Both the position numbers and the translations under genes were made by a program. Shown piece after piece: positions 7,612 through 14,919 of a stretch of DNA of 29,036 nt. Within the stretch, counting starts at the first letter, position 1. Each line of letters opens with the position of its first letter. The DNA lies in IMG/VR virus record IMGVR_UViG_3300040751_003361, positions 1 to 29,036 of that record. One strand, written 5' to 3'. Source of the stretch: a virus. The notes beneath the pieces are model-generated. The model did not search any database and was not told the origin of the DNA. It saw nothing but the letters and a program-made list of their open reading frames with translations.

Positions 7612-8182
7612 AACAGTAATCAAAAACCTTTCTACAATACACAGAGCACTGCGACTTTTCTAGACCTATATCAAACTCCAGTTCCTTGTGAACCAGATCG
7701 TTCAATTCCACATCAAGCAATGCGTGTAAAATACTGTGATCATTTTTTTGACACACATAAAATTTGTGCGAATTAGATTGTTTGTGATCAAACGTTTCTT
7801 GAATTATACCTTTCATTTGCTGTGTGGCACTGATAAAGATTTTGTTTGCCTTATGTGTTAACACAATCTGACTATCTTGCAACACATCTGGTATTTTATA
7901 AAAATTTTTGTTTTCATTTTTATAGTTTTTTTCCTCACTTACTTCTGTGATGGCTTGCACCGTGTTGACGTACTTGTATGCACCATTCTCGAACACCACT
8001 TTGTAAAACGCCATATTGTCCACACCGCTTTGTATGTTCAATGCCATCTGTTCAGGAATTTCAATTGAACTGTTTTCCTTGATCACACTCATGCTGTTGA
8101 CCATTCCAGTGTTGGTATCAAAATGAAAATACCACTTATGATCTATTTTTTCTACGCCAAATTTGATGTCTTTTCTTTCCAT
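7604..8182 (-). CDS. Unrecognised protein between the glycosyltransferase pairs
   Basis: A 192-residue protein not recognised from any named family. The N-terminal half is rich in likely beta strands and aromatics (KWYFHFDTNTG, MAFYKVVFENGAYKYV); the middle is lysine- and asparagine-rich; the C-terminus is cysteine-containing (CSVYCRKVFDYCYV). No signal peptide or membrane segment is seen. It overlaps both neighbours (31 bp upstream, 8 bp downstream), so it is part of the same translation-coupled leftward block. It may be an accessory or acceptor-binding partner of the glycosyltransferases, or a structural protein. That it is a real gene rests on uninterrupted length, the ATG start and fit with its neighbours. 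Confidence 0.7.
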   Translation of the reverse strand: MERKDIKFGVEKIDHKWYFHFDTNTGMVNSMSVIKENSSIEIPEQMALNIQSGVDNMAFYKVVFENGAYKYVNTVQAITEVSEEKNYKNENKNFYKIPDVLQDSQIVLTHKANKIFISATQQMKGIIQETFDHKQSNSHKFYVCQKNDHSILHALLDVELNDLVHKELEFDIGLEKSQCSVYCRKVFDYCYV

Positions 8183-9003
8183 AACCTGTTTACAATATTC
8201 TTAATATCTGTGTTTAAAAAACTGTCTTGAACATAGTGCAGTAATCCATTCTGTCTGACACTGTTGATTTTGATGTTACACATGTCATCATACGCAACTG
8301 GCATGTCCTTCATCCAGTCTTCGTCGACATTCCAATTTTGCAGTCTTGATTTCATATGAGTAAAAGTCAAATTTTTATTTGCTATTGTGTTTTTAAATCC
8401 TAAAATTTTGCAGGTGATTGCTGTGGCAACATCTAAACTGCACCATTTTTGAACATGCTCTCTGCAGTATTTCAATGCAAAATCATCATAGTGTTGCATC
8501 ACGTGTGTCAACAAGGCAAAAAATTTGTTATTGAATGATGTCTTTTTAAAATAAAACATACCACAATAGATGCTGGGCAACTGATTTTTTATGAAAGTTT
8601 TCCTATAAAAATTATTTGTCACTGTTTCACCTATAAAATTTTGTACACTGTTTGTAAAATAGAGATCAGTATGTTTTAAAATGTTCCACCAGTGATCTAT
8701 ATTACTGAGGCACAGCATATCACTGTCCAACACAATGGTTTCATCGTAAGGACTTGCTGTGTAAATTTTGTGTCTGTTTTGTATCTTCCATTCCTGTGTT
8801 TGAGCTTCATCAATGCCAGGTATGCTGTATATTCTATCAAAGCACTGTTTTTGTTGTTCTGTCATCACACAGTTTGTCATAATACTCACTTGGTTGATTG
8901 AATTGTGTATCTGAATTGATTTTGCCAATGCAATTGCTTGACTGAGATAGTCTTTTTGCTCGCTGGCTTGTACAAAGATAAAATATCCTTTAGTTGTTTT
9001 CAT
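8152..9003 (-). CDS. Glycosyltransferase-like protein (GT8-like, DxD), pair 2 member A
   Basis: A 283-residue protein with a GT8/nucleotide-diphospho-sugar transferase look: an N-terminal strand and helix (GYFIFVQASEQKDYLSQAIALAKSI), then YDETIVLDSDMLCLSNI with the DxD motif D93-S94-D95, and a central IYCGMFYFKKT strand. It is homologous to the 8990-9811 product around that motif. The start is the ATG at 9003, which has AGGA six bases upstream; an in-frame TTG at 9024 would add seven residues and has no such site. It overlaps the preceding gene by 14 bp. Many GT8-type enzymes use Mn2+ and UDP-sugars, but the donor here is not known. Confidence 0.68.
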   Translation of the reverse strand: MKTTKGYFIFVQASEQKDYLSQAIALAKSIQIHNSINQVSIMTNCVMTEQQKQCFDRIYSIPGIDEAQTQEWKIQNRHKIYTASPYDETIVLDSDMLCLSNIDHWWNILKHTDLYFTNSVQNFIGETVTNNFYRKTFIKNQLPSIYCGMFYFKKTSFNNKFFALLTHVMQHYDDFALKYCREHVQKWCSLDVATAITCKILGFKNTIANKNLTFTHMKSRLQNWNVDEDWMKDMPVAYDDMCNIKINSVRQNGLLHYVQDSFLNTDIKNIVNRLWKEKTSNLA

Positions 9004-9811
9004 GTATAATCCTATCCAAATCAAACTTGTTCATTACATGCATGTTTGCATCTGCGATATTGCATCTGTAATATGTGTTGTCGTTTTTAGGCAATGCAAA
9101 ATGCCAAGTGTTGTTGCTAAATTTTAAAACCTTATCCTTGTCAGTCACATAAAAAAGATTGATTGGCAGTTGTTTGTTGTTTGGTTTTATTTCAAAGTTG
9201 TTGAGCATATGGATTGCAATAGTAAATGCATAGTCGTTTCTGTACTTGGTTTCTGCGATATCATAAGCAAATCTGTAAAATTGATAGTTTTGTTTCACGT
9301 GTTTTATCAAGTCAAAAAGATTCTTTGTGACTGGTGTTTTTTTAAAATAAAACACTGTGGCCCAATACATGCTGATAAAATTTGTCATGTATTTTATTTT
9401 TAAATCATTTCTATGATTTTTGTTGATGTATATTGATTCATTGTTGATTAAAAAATCTTCCTTGGAATCAAAGCATTTTAAAAGATTGCTGTTGCCCACA
9501 ATTAAATCTGTATCCATCACAATGGTTTCTTTGAATGGAGTTAAATCATAACTGTGTACTCTGCTGTGATTGTCCCATATGACTTCTTCACTGGTGTCTT
9601 GATTAACAAAATTTCTTTTTTGAGTTGTGTTGCTCGGATCTACCTTGATAACATGGTCAAAGTATTCACTTGATATATGTTCTTCCGAAGTAATTAATGC
9701 TACTGGTAAATTTAAAAATTTTTTTATGTTCTTTGCACAGAATATGGCTTGTTGTATATAATTGATTGGTTTTGTTCCGTGAGCATGTAACACAACACCT
9801 TTATCATGCAT
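8990..9811 (-). CDS. Glycosyltransferase-like protein (GT8-like, DxD), pair 2 member B
   Basis: A 273-residue paralogue of the 8152-9003 product. Shared features are an N-terminal strand, the INYIQQAIFCAKNI helix, NHSRVHSYDLTPFKETIVMDTD with the DxD motif D100-T101-D102, and ATVFYFKKTPVTKNLF. The ATG start overlaps the stop of the small 9804-10145 gene by 8 bp. No membrane segment is seen. Together with its paralogue and the second pair it makes a four-gene glycosyltransferase-like block beside the tail-fibre genes. Acceptor and donor are unknown. Confidence 0.65.
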   Translation of the reverse strand: MHDKGVVLHAHGTKPINYIQQAIFCAKNIKKFLNLPVALITSEEHISSEYFDHVIKVDPSNTTQKRNFVNQDTSEEVIWDNHSRVHSYDLTPFKETIVMDTDLIVGNSNLLKCFDSKEDFLINNESIYINKNHRNDLKIKYMTNFISMYWATVFYFKKTPVTKNLFDLIKHVKQNYQFYRFAYDIAETKYRNDYAFTIAIHMLNNFEIKPNNKQLPINLFYVTDKDKVLKFSNNTWHFALPKNDNTYYRCNIADANMHVMNKFDLDRIIHENN

Positions 9812-10145
9812 CTAAATCTCCTCGTTGCTTGACCAATTTAGAATATTCTGTTTGATAAAGATTCAGTGCTTGTTGATACTGATCAGAAATATCTATTAAG
9901 AATTGTTCTGCATCTTCGACAACCACAGGCAATTTAAAATCATCCAGAATAGATATATTTTGAGTTCTGCCTAGGTCAACGTAACTTTGACAGGTTGTTA
10001 TCAGTGTTATGTCAATAGTTATTTGATGACCGTCAACGTAAGTCATGCAGTTTTCTTCAAACTGTCTAGTCAATATTTCTTTCTGATTCTCGATCACAGA
10101 CAGTCTGTCTGCGTAATCCATTATGTCTTTAATTTTAGATTCCAT
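9804..10145 (-). CDS. Small coiled-coil-like phage protein
   Basis: A 113-residue acidic protein of unrecognised family. Two probable helices flank a short beta region (YVDGHQITIDITLITTC); the C-terminal helix (AEQFLIDISDQYQQALNLYQTEYSKLVKQRG) has coiled-coil character. It is the first gene after the sigma70-like promoter and leads the glycosyltransferase block, overlapping its successor by 8 bp. The ATG at 10145 would leave a leader of only about 5 nt; the ATG at 10121 (MDYADRLS) is an alternative start. The role is unknown; small helical partners of this kind could chaperone or regulate the enzymes that follow, but this is not supported by a motif. Confidence 0.7.
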   Translation of the reverse strand: MESKIKDIMDYADRLSVIENQKEILTRQFEENCMTYVDGHQITIDITLITTCQSYVDLGRTQNISILDDFKLPVVVEDAEQFLIDISDQYQQALNLYQTEYSKLVKQRGDLDA

Positions 10146-10156
10146 ACTTTGCTTGT

Positions 10157-10185
10157 ATTATAGCAAAATTTTTGGTATCAGTCAA
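10157..10185 (-). promoter_or_regulatory. Sigma70-like promoter for the glycosyltransferase block
   Basis: On the - strand, TTGACT (10185-10180) and TATAAT (10162-10157) are separated by exactly 17 bp, close to the ideal bacterial housekeeping promoter. It sits in the 44 bp gap between the structural gene ending at 10190 and the small gene starting at 10145. The predicted start is near 10150, giving a very short leader. It suggests host-polymerase, early-type transcription of the glycosyltransferase block, distinct from the late tail genes upstream. Confidence 0.75.
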
Positions 10186-10189
10186 TGAT

Positions 10190-11101
10190 TTAGAGTGTAC
10201 TACCTGATGCTATGGCGAAAGTAGGCGTCGGACCGACCACTTCAGTTATGGATTTTTGGTACTGTACTGAACAAGTCAAACTACCATTCACATTCTCATC
10301 CACTGGAGGACCTGAACCTGTTTGATCACCTGCGTCTTGATCTCTCAATATCACTCTTACGTATAGGTTAGATGTGGATGTTTTGTTCACTATGATGTAG
10401 TAATCATTTTCTGTGTACACACCTGTACCACCATTTGTTTGATTGTACACTGTGTAGTTTTGTCCCACATTGAAGTCATACCAACCTGTTGAAGTTACAG
10501 TTCCTTGTGCACCGCTTCTAGTAGTTGTGGTGTAATTGATAGTGATTGTGCCTGCTGGCCCAAGTATATTGTTTTTCCAATCTGCTGTTTTTGATCCTGA
10601 TCCACCTGAAATTGATGTGGTAATTTTTAGTGTTCCGCCTGAATTAAAAAAGTATCTTGCGTCATTGGCTGTGGCAAAACTCATGTTGAATCTGTGTTCT
10701 ATTGTGCCATTCCATGTGGATGTTCTTGTTTTAGAAACTGTAGAATTAAACTGTTGAATTTGTGAACCGGCAACATTTAATCTGTTTGTGGTTATGTTAG
10801 CCGCCAGTGCTTCATATTGATCCCAACCTTTAAAATCTGTTGTGTCGTTGTCATACACCAATTCACCTGCTGAGACTTCTTGAAGTTGTGCCGCTGTTGG
10901 ATCTCCCCCATTTTGATGTTTGTATGATGTTCTGATATCTTCGTAAAGGTTGTTTAAATCAAGTGCTCTAACTTGATCTCCCACACTCACTGATGAACTT
11001 GCAAGAGTTTCACCATACCCAGAGTTACCAGTTCCTACTCCTAAAACTGAATCCACTGTGCTTCGTAAATTGTTGTATCTTTCTGCTGTTATTATTGCCA
11101 T
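10190..11101 (-). CDS. Virion structural protein (marine T4-like phage type)
   Basis: A 303-residue protein. The N-terminus (MAIITAERYNNLRS, then VLGVGTGNSGYGE and DLNNLYEDIRTSYKHQNGG) is of a kind that recurs in structural proteins of T4-like marine phages. The rest is rich in Gly, Ser, Thr and Asn with short beta strands, typical of fibre or baseplate-associated proteins. It follows the third tail fibre by 16 bp and closes the virion block. A tail-fibre accessory or adhesin role is inferred from position and composition. No enzymatic motif is seen. Confidence 0.72.
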   Translation of the reverse strand: MAIITAERYNNLRSTVDSVLGVGTGNSGYGETLASSSVSVGDQVRALDLNNLYEDIRTSYKHQNGGDPTAAQLQEVSAGELVYDNDTTDFKGWDQYEALAANITTNRLNVAGSQIQQFNSTVSKTRTSTWNGTIEHRFNMSFATANDARYFFNSGGTLKITTSISGGSGSKTADWKNNILGPAGTITINYTTTTRSGAQGTVTSTGWYDFNVGQNYTVYNQTNGGTGVYTENDYYIIVNKTSTSNLYVRVILRDQDAGDQTGSGPPVDENVNGSLTCSVQYQKSITEVVGPTPTFAIASGSTL

Positions 11102-11117
11102 GGTATTTTATTAGTAA

Positions 11118-12590
11118 TTATAATTTCAGCATGACCTCTACTGTCTTTATTGAAACTTCTTGATTTGATTCTAATGCAAATCCTACCAAATAATTTTGAT
11201 TACCATCAACTGATGCTGTTCCTGAAACATTAGCATACAATTTGGCACCTTTTTTAACTGCACCAAGCACTTTGACTGGTACACGTCCTACCAAAGCAAT
11301 TGCTTGTCCATCTGCATCTTTGTTCATTAAAAATGCTGGACTTTCTGAAATAACTCCTACAGGTTGACTGTTTTCATCACACGCTGTCATTTCTGCTGTG
11401 CCAGATTGTTGAATGGTCATCACTGTGCCCACTTCATATTTCTTGTCTGTTGAATATTTCTCTGCCAAATCAGCATAGTTGGCTTGCGAAGCAATACCGT
11501 TGAATACCACTGCAGAAATATTTCCTGAAGCATCACGCAAAGGTGTTGTGTTAGCCACTGCGGCTTGACTGCCTGCATACACAGTTGCACCTGCTTTTAT
11601 TCCTGTTGCCGAATCTGCATTACCTTTGAATGCTGAACTGTGCATTTCGTCCCAAGGATTTACTGATGTACCTACTGTTCTAATACCACTTGCACTTGGC
11701 TCAATGCCGTCTGTGGTTATTCTTAAAATTTCTGTTACTGGACCTGCGGCGTTTACTTTGAATACAATTTCGTCACCTACTTCATTGGCAATGTGTACTT
11801 CGTTATCATTTTGAATATCAAATCTTGCATCACCATCATCACCAACTAAAAATCCTTGGTCAGAAAATCTTGCAAGTCCTTGAAACACACTTTGTCCACC
11901 TGAAGTTAAAAATTCTGAAGGTAATTTTCCACCAAATCTCAATGTGTTTGATGCTGTTCCATGAAATTGATGAGTTGTAGATGTAACACCATTTGTTGAA
12001 TTTTGTGTGTTTTTAAGTGTTAAACCTTTTCTTATAACATCAAAGCCTGTGATTACGTTGGCAGGATCTGCTGTTGAAATTGTGAATTCATTTTGTGAAA
12101 TTACATAAATCACTTCATCGTTTACAACTGCTTCGATAATCAATCTAGAAACATCTGTTGTGTCTGTGATTGTTCTACTTCTTAATTGAGTTACAGCGTC
12201 ACCTACACCTTGTGGTCCAACCAATGTGAAAGATGTTCCGTTGTATGCGTACAACTGTTCGTTTGATGTGTCCCACCAAAAGTCACCTGTGACCAATCCT
12301 GTTGGTGTTGTAGCAGAAACTTCTGCTCCACCTGTTGTTTTAAATTTTGTGCCGTCGTAAAATTTTAATTTATTTGTACCTGCATCAAACCACAACTGAC
12401 CACTTACTGGTCTGGCTGGACTGTTTGAACTTGCAAATGATTCTAATAAGTGTAAAAAGTTTTCGTTTTGTATTTCACCATAACCAGCATAATTTTTACC
12501 TACAAAACGCAGACTGGTTGTTTGATCTATTGTGCCATCGTCTACTGTGGCTAACAGTGTTCCATCAAATTTGTTTATTACATATGCCAT
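11118..12590 (-). CDS. Tail fibre protein, paralogue 3
   Basis: A 490-residue tail-fibre protein. Residues 1 to about 130 form the N-terminal module shared with the two fibres upstream: DGT, GKNYAGYGE, NENFLHLLESF, then two GxxWxDxxxxxLxxYxG units (GQLWFDAGTNKLKFYDGT and GDFWWDTSNEQLYAYNGT) ending in LVGP. The middle is beta-rich fibre sequence. From about residue 370 a NYADLAEKY segment opens a C-terminal domain of a type often found at the ends of phage fibres. No collar domain is seen. A perfect TATAAATA late box with AAGGAG lies just upstream, so it can be made separately from the other fibres. Likely function is host receptor binding or fibre assembly. Confidence 0.82.
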   Translation of the reverse strand: MAYVINKFDGTLLATVDDGTIDQTTSLRFVGKNYAGYGEIQNENFLHLLESFASSNSPARPVSGQLWFDAGTNKLKFYDGTKFKTTGGAEVSATTPTGLVTGDFWWDTSNEQLYAYNGTSFTLVGPQGVGDAVTQLRSRTITDTTDVSRLIIEAVVNDEVIYVISQNEFTISTADPANVITGFDVIRKGLTLKNTQNSTNGVTSTTHQFHGTASNTLRFGGKLPSEFLTSGGQSVFQGLARFSDQGFLVGDDGDARFDIQNDNEVHIANEVGDEIVFKVNAAGPVTEILRITTDGIEPSASGIRTVGTSVNPWDEMHSSAFKGNADSATGIKAGATVYAGSQAAVANTTPLRDASGNISAVVFNGIASQANYADLAEKYSTDKKYEVGTVMTIQQSGTAEMTACDENSQPVGVISESPAFLMNKDADGQAIALVGRVPVKVLGAVKKGAKLYANVSGTASVDGNQNYLVGFALESNQEVSIKTVEVMLKL

Positions 12591-12600
12591 ATTAGTATCT

Positions 12601-12615
12601 CTCCTTGTATTTATA
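12601..12615 (-). promoter_or_regulatory. T4-type late promoter fused to Shine-Dalgarno, before tail fibre 3
   Basis: On the - strand, TATAAATA (12615-12608) is the exact T4 late consensus, and AAGGAG (12606-12601) follows after one base. The ATG is 10 bp further. The late start would fall at about 12602, inside the Shine-Dalgarno sequence, so the site may serve both as promoter and as ribosome binding site for read-through mRNA. It lies between the end of fibre 2 and the start of fibre 3. Confidence 0.8.
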
Positions 12616-12620
12616 ACAAA

Positions 12621-14918
12621 TTAATAAGGAGTTGTAGGGGTAATCACCCTGTCAAACACCCATACTCCGCCAACCACTCCAAATTGCAACAGTGTTCTAC
12701 TTGGCGTAATTGAAATATTACCTGATAAATTGTTAAATCCTATTGATTCAATCACAGATTTGTTCGCACTTCCTAAAACAGGCACTCTTTCTATAGTTCC
12801 ACTGCTAGGTGAATAGTTGTTAACTAGATTTCCTGCTGATGTGTCTAAATTGATGTCTAATTTTACAAATGCCGCATCGCCTATCACTTCAGCACTTTCA
12901 ATTGTGTGTGTGCCATTCAATGCTGTGTTTGTTCCCAATCCATCGTTGATTGCGTCAACGTTAGCACCTGAAATTGTCACAGTTTCACCTGCTTCATAGC
13001 CATGTGCAGAAGCACAGGTTATTCGTGTCACTGTTAGTCCACCAATTTGATTACCCAACTCAATTGATGTGATTATCTTTGGATTGGATGTGATTGTTCT
13101 GTCAACAGCAATAGTAAATGTGTCAATTGCTGTGTCTAAATCTGCTCCTGAAATAGTTACTCCACCACCTGATCCATAATCCACTGCTAACACTCTTGCT
13201 AAAGCACCTTCGGCTCTGGCTGGTATTGAACTGCTGGATAATGAATCTGTAATACCAGGTCTGTTGCCTGGAGTCTCAAGTTCTCCTCCAACAGGATAAC
13301 CTTGTGTAGGAAATAAGTCTTGTAATATGTCAGCAACACCTTGATAGTTACTGCCAAGGTCATTGTTGCTCAATGATGAAATATCTAATTGCACACCGAT
13401 TATTGCTCTACCGTCCACATAACCTTTGGTAGCGGCATCTGTGTTGCCTGTTGGGTCACCTAGGCCGGTGATTCTTGCTGAACTTTGAATTTGTATAATA
13501 TTATTGTTTGCTCCAATACTCAATGAGCCTGAAGATGTACTAATTAATCTTGACGCACCGGTAACTACAACTTGTGGATCTCCTGGTACAGCAGGATTTC
13601 CTATTCTTAAATTAGATAAAATTCCAACAGTTTGTAAACTAGAATCTACAACACCAGTGCCTAATGTATCTCCACTCAACACATCATCAGCACCAACTTT
13701 GAATGCTTTACCAGTGGCAACACCAAAATTGATATTTGATTCCCATCTTTCTGTTGCAACATTGGCATCATAGGCATATCTTAAAGTCTTGTGATTGTTT
13801 GAAGTTGAAAATAAATCTATCCCGCCACCATCTATACCTGCATCATTTTCAACAGGTGCATCTAATTCATCGACACCCAATCCAATGTTTTTGTCTTTTA
13901 CACGTAGATTTTCAACTTCAATCGAAGTTGTTTCGCCTTCAACAGTTAAGTTTCCTGAAATTCTTACACTACCATCAACATCAAGATTAGTTGTTGGGTT
14001 TTCTTTCCAAATTCCAAAATATTTTTCACTTGCATCAATATGAATTGCAGTATTAACTACACCGCTTCTATCTATTTTGAATTTAATATCTGCATTTGTC
14101 CTGTTGTTTCTTAAAACTAAAGCACCCGACTCAACTTTTAATGATCCGTCATTGTTTAATCCAACTGTGATTCCGTTATTGTTTTGTACAGTTAAAGATC
14201 CTTGCGTGATGTCGTCTACATCATCTCTTAAAAAACTGGTTGCTGGTACTGTTGTTTGATTTACTAATAATGCTTCTGCTTTAGTGGCTGTTCCTACATA
14301 TTTAAAAGTGTCATCCACAGCATTAAATCCTTTTTGTAGTGTTGCTGTTGGATTTGAATCTGTAACAAAGTCTGTTAATAATTCTCTGTTGCTCACTGCT
14401 GGTGTAAACACCACATTAGAATATGCACCTGCAACTGCGCCTTGCACATAAAACATAACCACTGTGCGTGTTTGATTCTGTGTGTCTAACACACTGATAA
14501 CATCAAATCCTGATTTTAATTGAGTGCTAGAATAAACAGGGCCTGCCAGTATTGGGTTACCTGTGCCGTCAAAGAAATACAACTGCTGTCTTGCAGTATC
14601 AATCCAAAGGTCACCTGCAACTGCATTAGGTATGGTTGCAGACACTGTGGTTCCACCACTAGAAGTGAATTGGCTTCCGTTGTAAATCTTTAATTTATTT
14701 TCTGAAGTGTCATACCACAACTGTCCTCTGATAGGATTTAATGGTGCTGATGAATTAGAAAAGTTTTCTAAAACTTTGATAAAGTTTTCATTTAAAAATT
14801 CGCCAAAGCCACTGTAATTTTTTCCAATCAGTGTAAGATCACTGCTGGTTGTATCTACTGTGCCGTCTACTAAATCAGTAAGAATACTTCCATCAGTTTT
14901 GTTTAATTTGTATGACAT
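12621..14918 (-). CDS. Tail fibre protein, paralogue 2
   Basis: A 765-residue fibre with the same N-terminal module as its neighbours (TDGSI, GKNYSGFGE, NENFIKVLENF, GQLWYDTSENKLKIYNG, GDLWIDTARQQLYFFDG). The central part (about 320-350) has SGNLTVEGETTSIEVENL followed by VKDKNIGLG, a pattern common in marine T4-like phage fibres. An ITGLGDPTGNTDAATKGYVDG segment follows near residue 500, also a typical fibre element. The C-terminal third is beta-rich and unlike the other two, so it probably carries the specificity. The start lies 1 bp after the stop of fibre 1, which implies coupling. No collar domain is seen. Confidence 0.83.
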   Translation of the reverse strand: MSYKLNKTDGSILTDLVDGTVDTTSSDLTLIGKNYSGFGEFLNENFIKVLENFSNSSAPLNPIRGQLWYDTSENKLKIYNGSQFTSSGGTTVSATIPNAVAGDLWIDTARQQLYFFDGTGNPILAGPVYSSTQLKSGFDVISVLDTQNQTRTVVMFYVQGAVAGAYSNVVFTPAVSNRELLTDFVTDSNPTATLQKGFNAVDDTFKYVGTATKAEALLVNQTTVPATSFLRDDVDDITQGSLTVQNNNGITVGLNNDGSLKVESGALVLRNNRTNADIKFKIDRSGVVNTAIHIDASEKYFGIWKENPTTNLDVDGSVRISGNLTVEGETTSIEVENLRVKDKNIGLGVDELDAPVENDAGIDGGGIDLFSTSNNHKTLRYAYDANVATERWESNINFGVATGKAFKVGADDVLSGDTLGTGVVDSSLQTVGILSNLRIGNPAVPGDPQVVVTGASRLISTSSGSLSIGANNNIIQIQSSARITGLGDPTGNTDAATKGYVDGRAIIGVQLDISSLSNNDLGSNYQGVADILQDLFPTQGYPVGGELETPGNRPGITDSLSSSSIPARAEGALARVLAVDYGSGGGVTISGADLDTAIDTFTIAVDRTITSNPKIITSIELGNQIGGLTVTRITCASAHGYEAGETVTISGANVDAINDGLGTNTALNGTHTIESAEVIGDAAFVKLDINLDTSAGNLVNNYSPSSGTIERVPVLGSANKSVIESIGFNNLSGNISITPSRTLLQFGVVGGVWVFDRVITPTTPY

Positions 14919-14919
14919 G

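Noticed and set aside
7612-7623. TTG start extending the 6931-7611 gene by four codons
   Set aside because: The ATG at 7611 gives the same 8 bp overlap found elsewhere in this block and keeps the whole conserved N-terminal strand.
9004-9024. TTG start extending the 8152-9003 gene by seven codons
   Set aside because: The ATG at 9003 has AGGA at good spacing; the TTG has none and would deepen the overlap.
10163-10175. CAAAAATTTTG palindrome as a terminator
   Set aside because: The stem is only A/T pairs closed by one G-C pair, with no U tract, and it sits in the spacer of the sigma70-like promoter.
11102-11117. AATAAAATA-like sequence before the 10190-11101 gene as a late promoter
   Set aside because: It carries an extra A relative to the TATAAATA-type box and lies too close to the ATG; not strong enough to call.
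13504-14259. Several overlapping + strand open frames opposite tail fibre 2
   Set aside because: Low-complexity shadow translations of the repeat-rich fibre gene.
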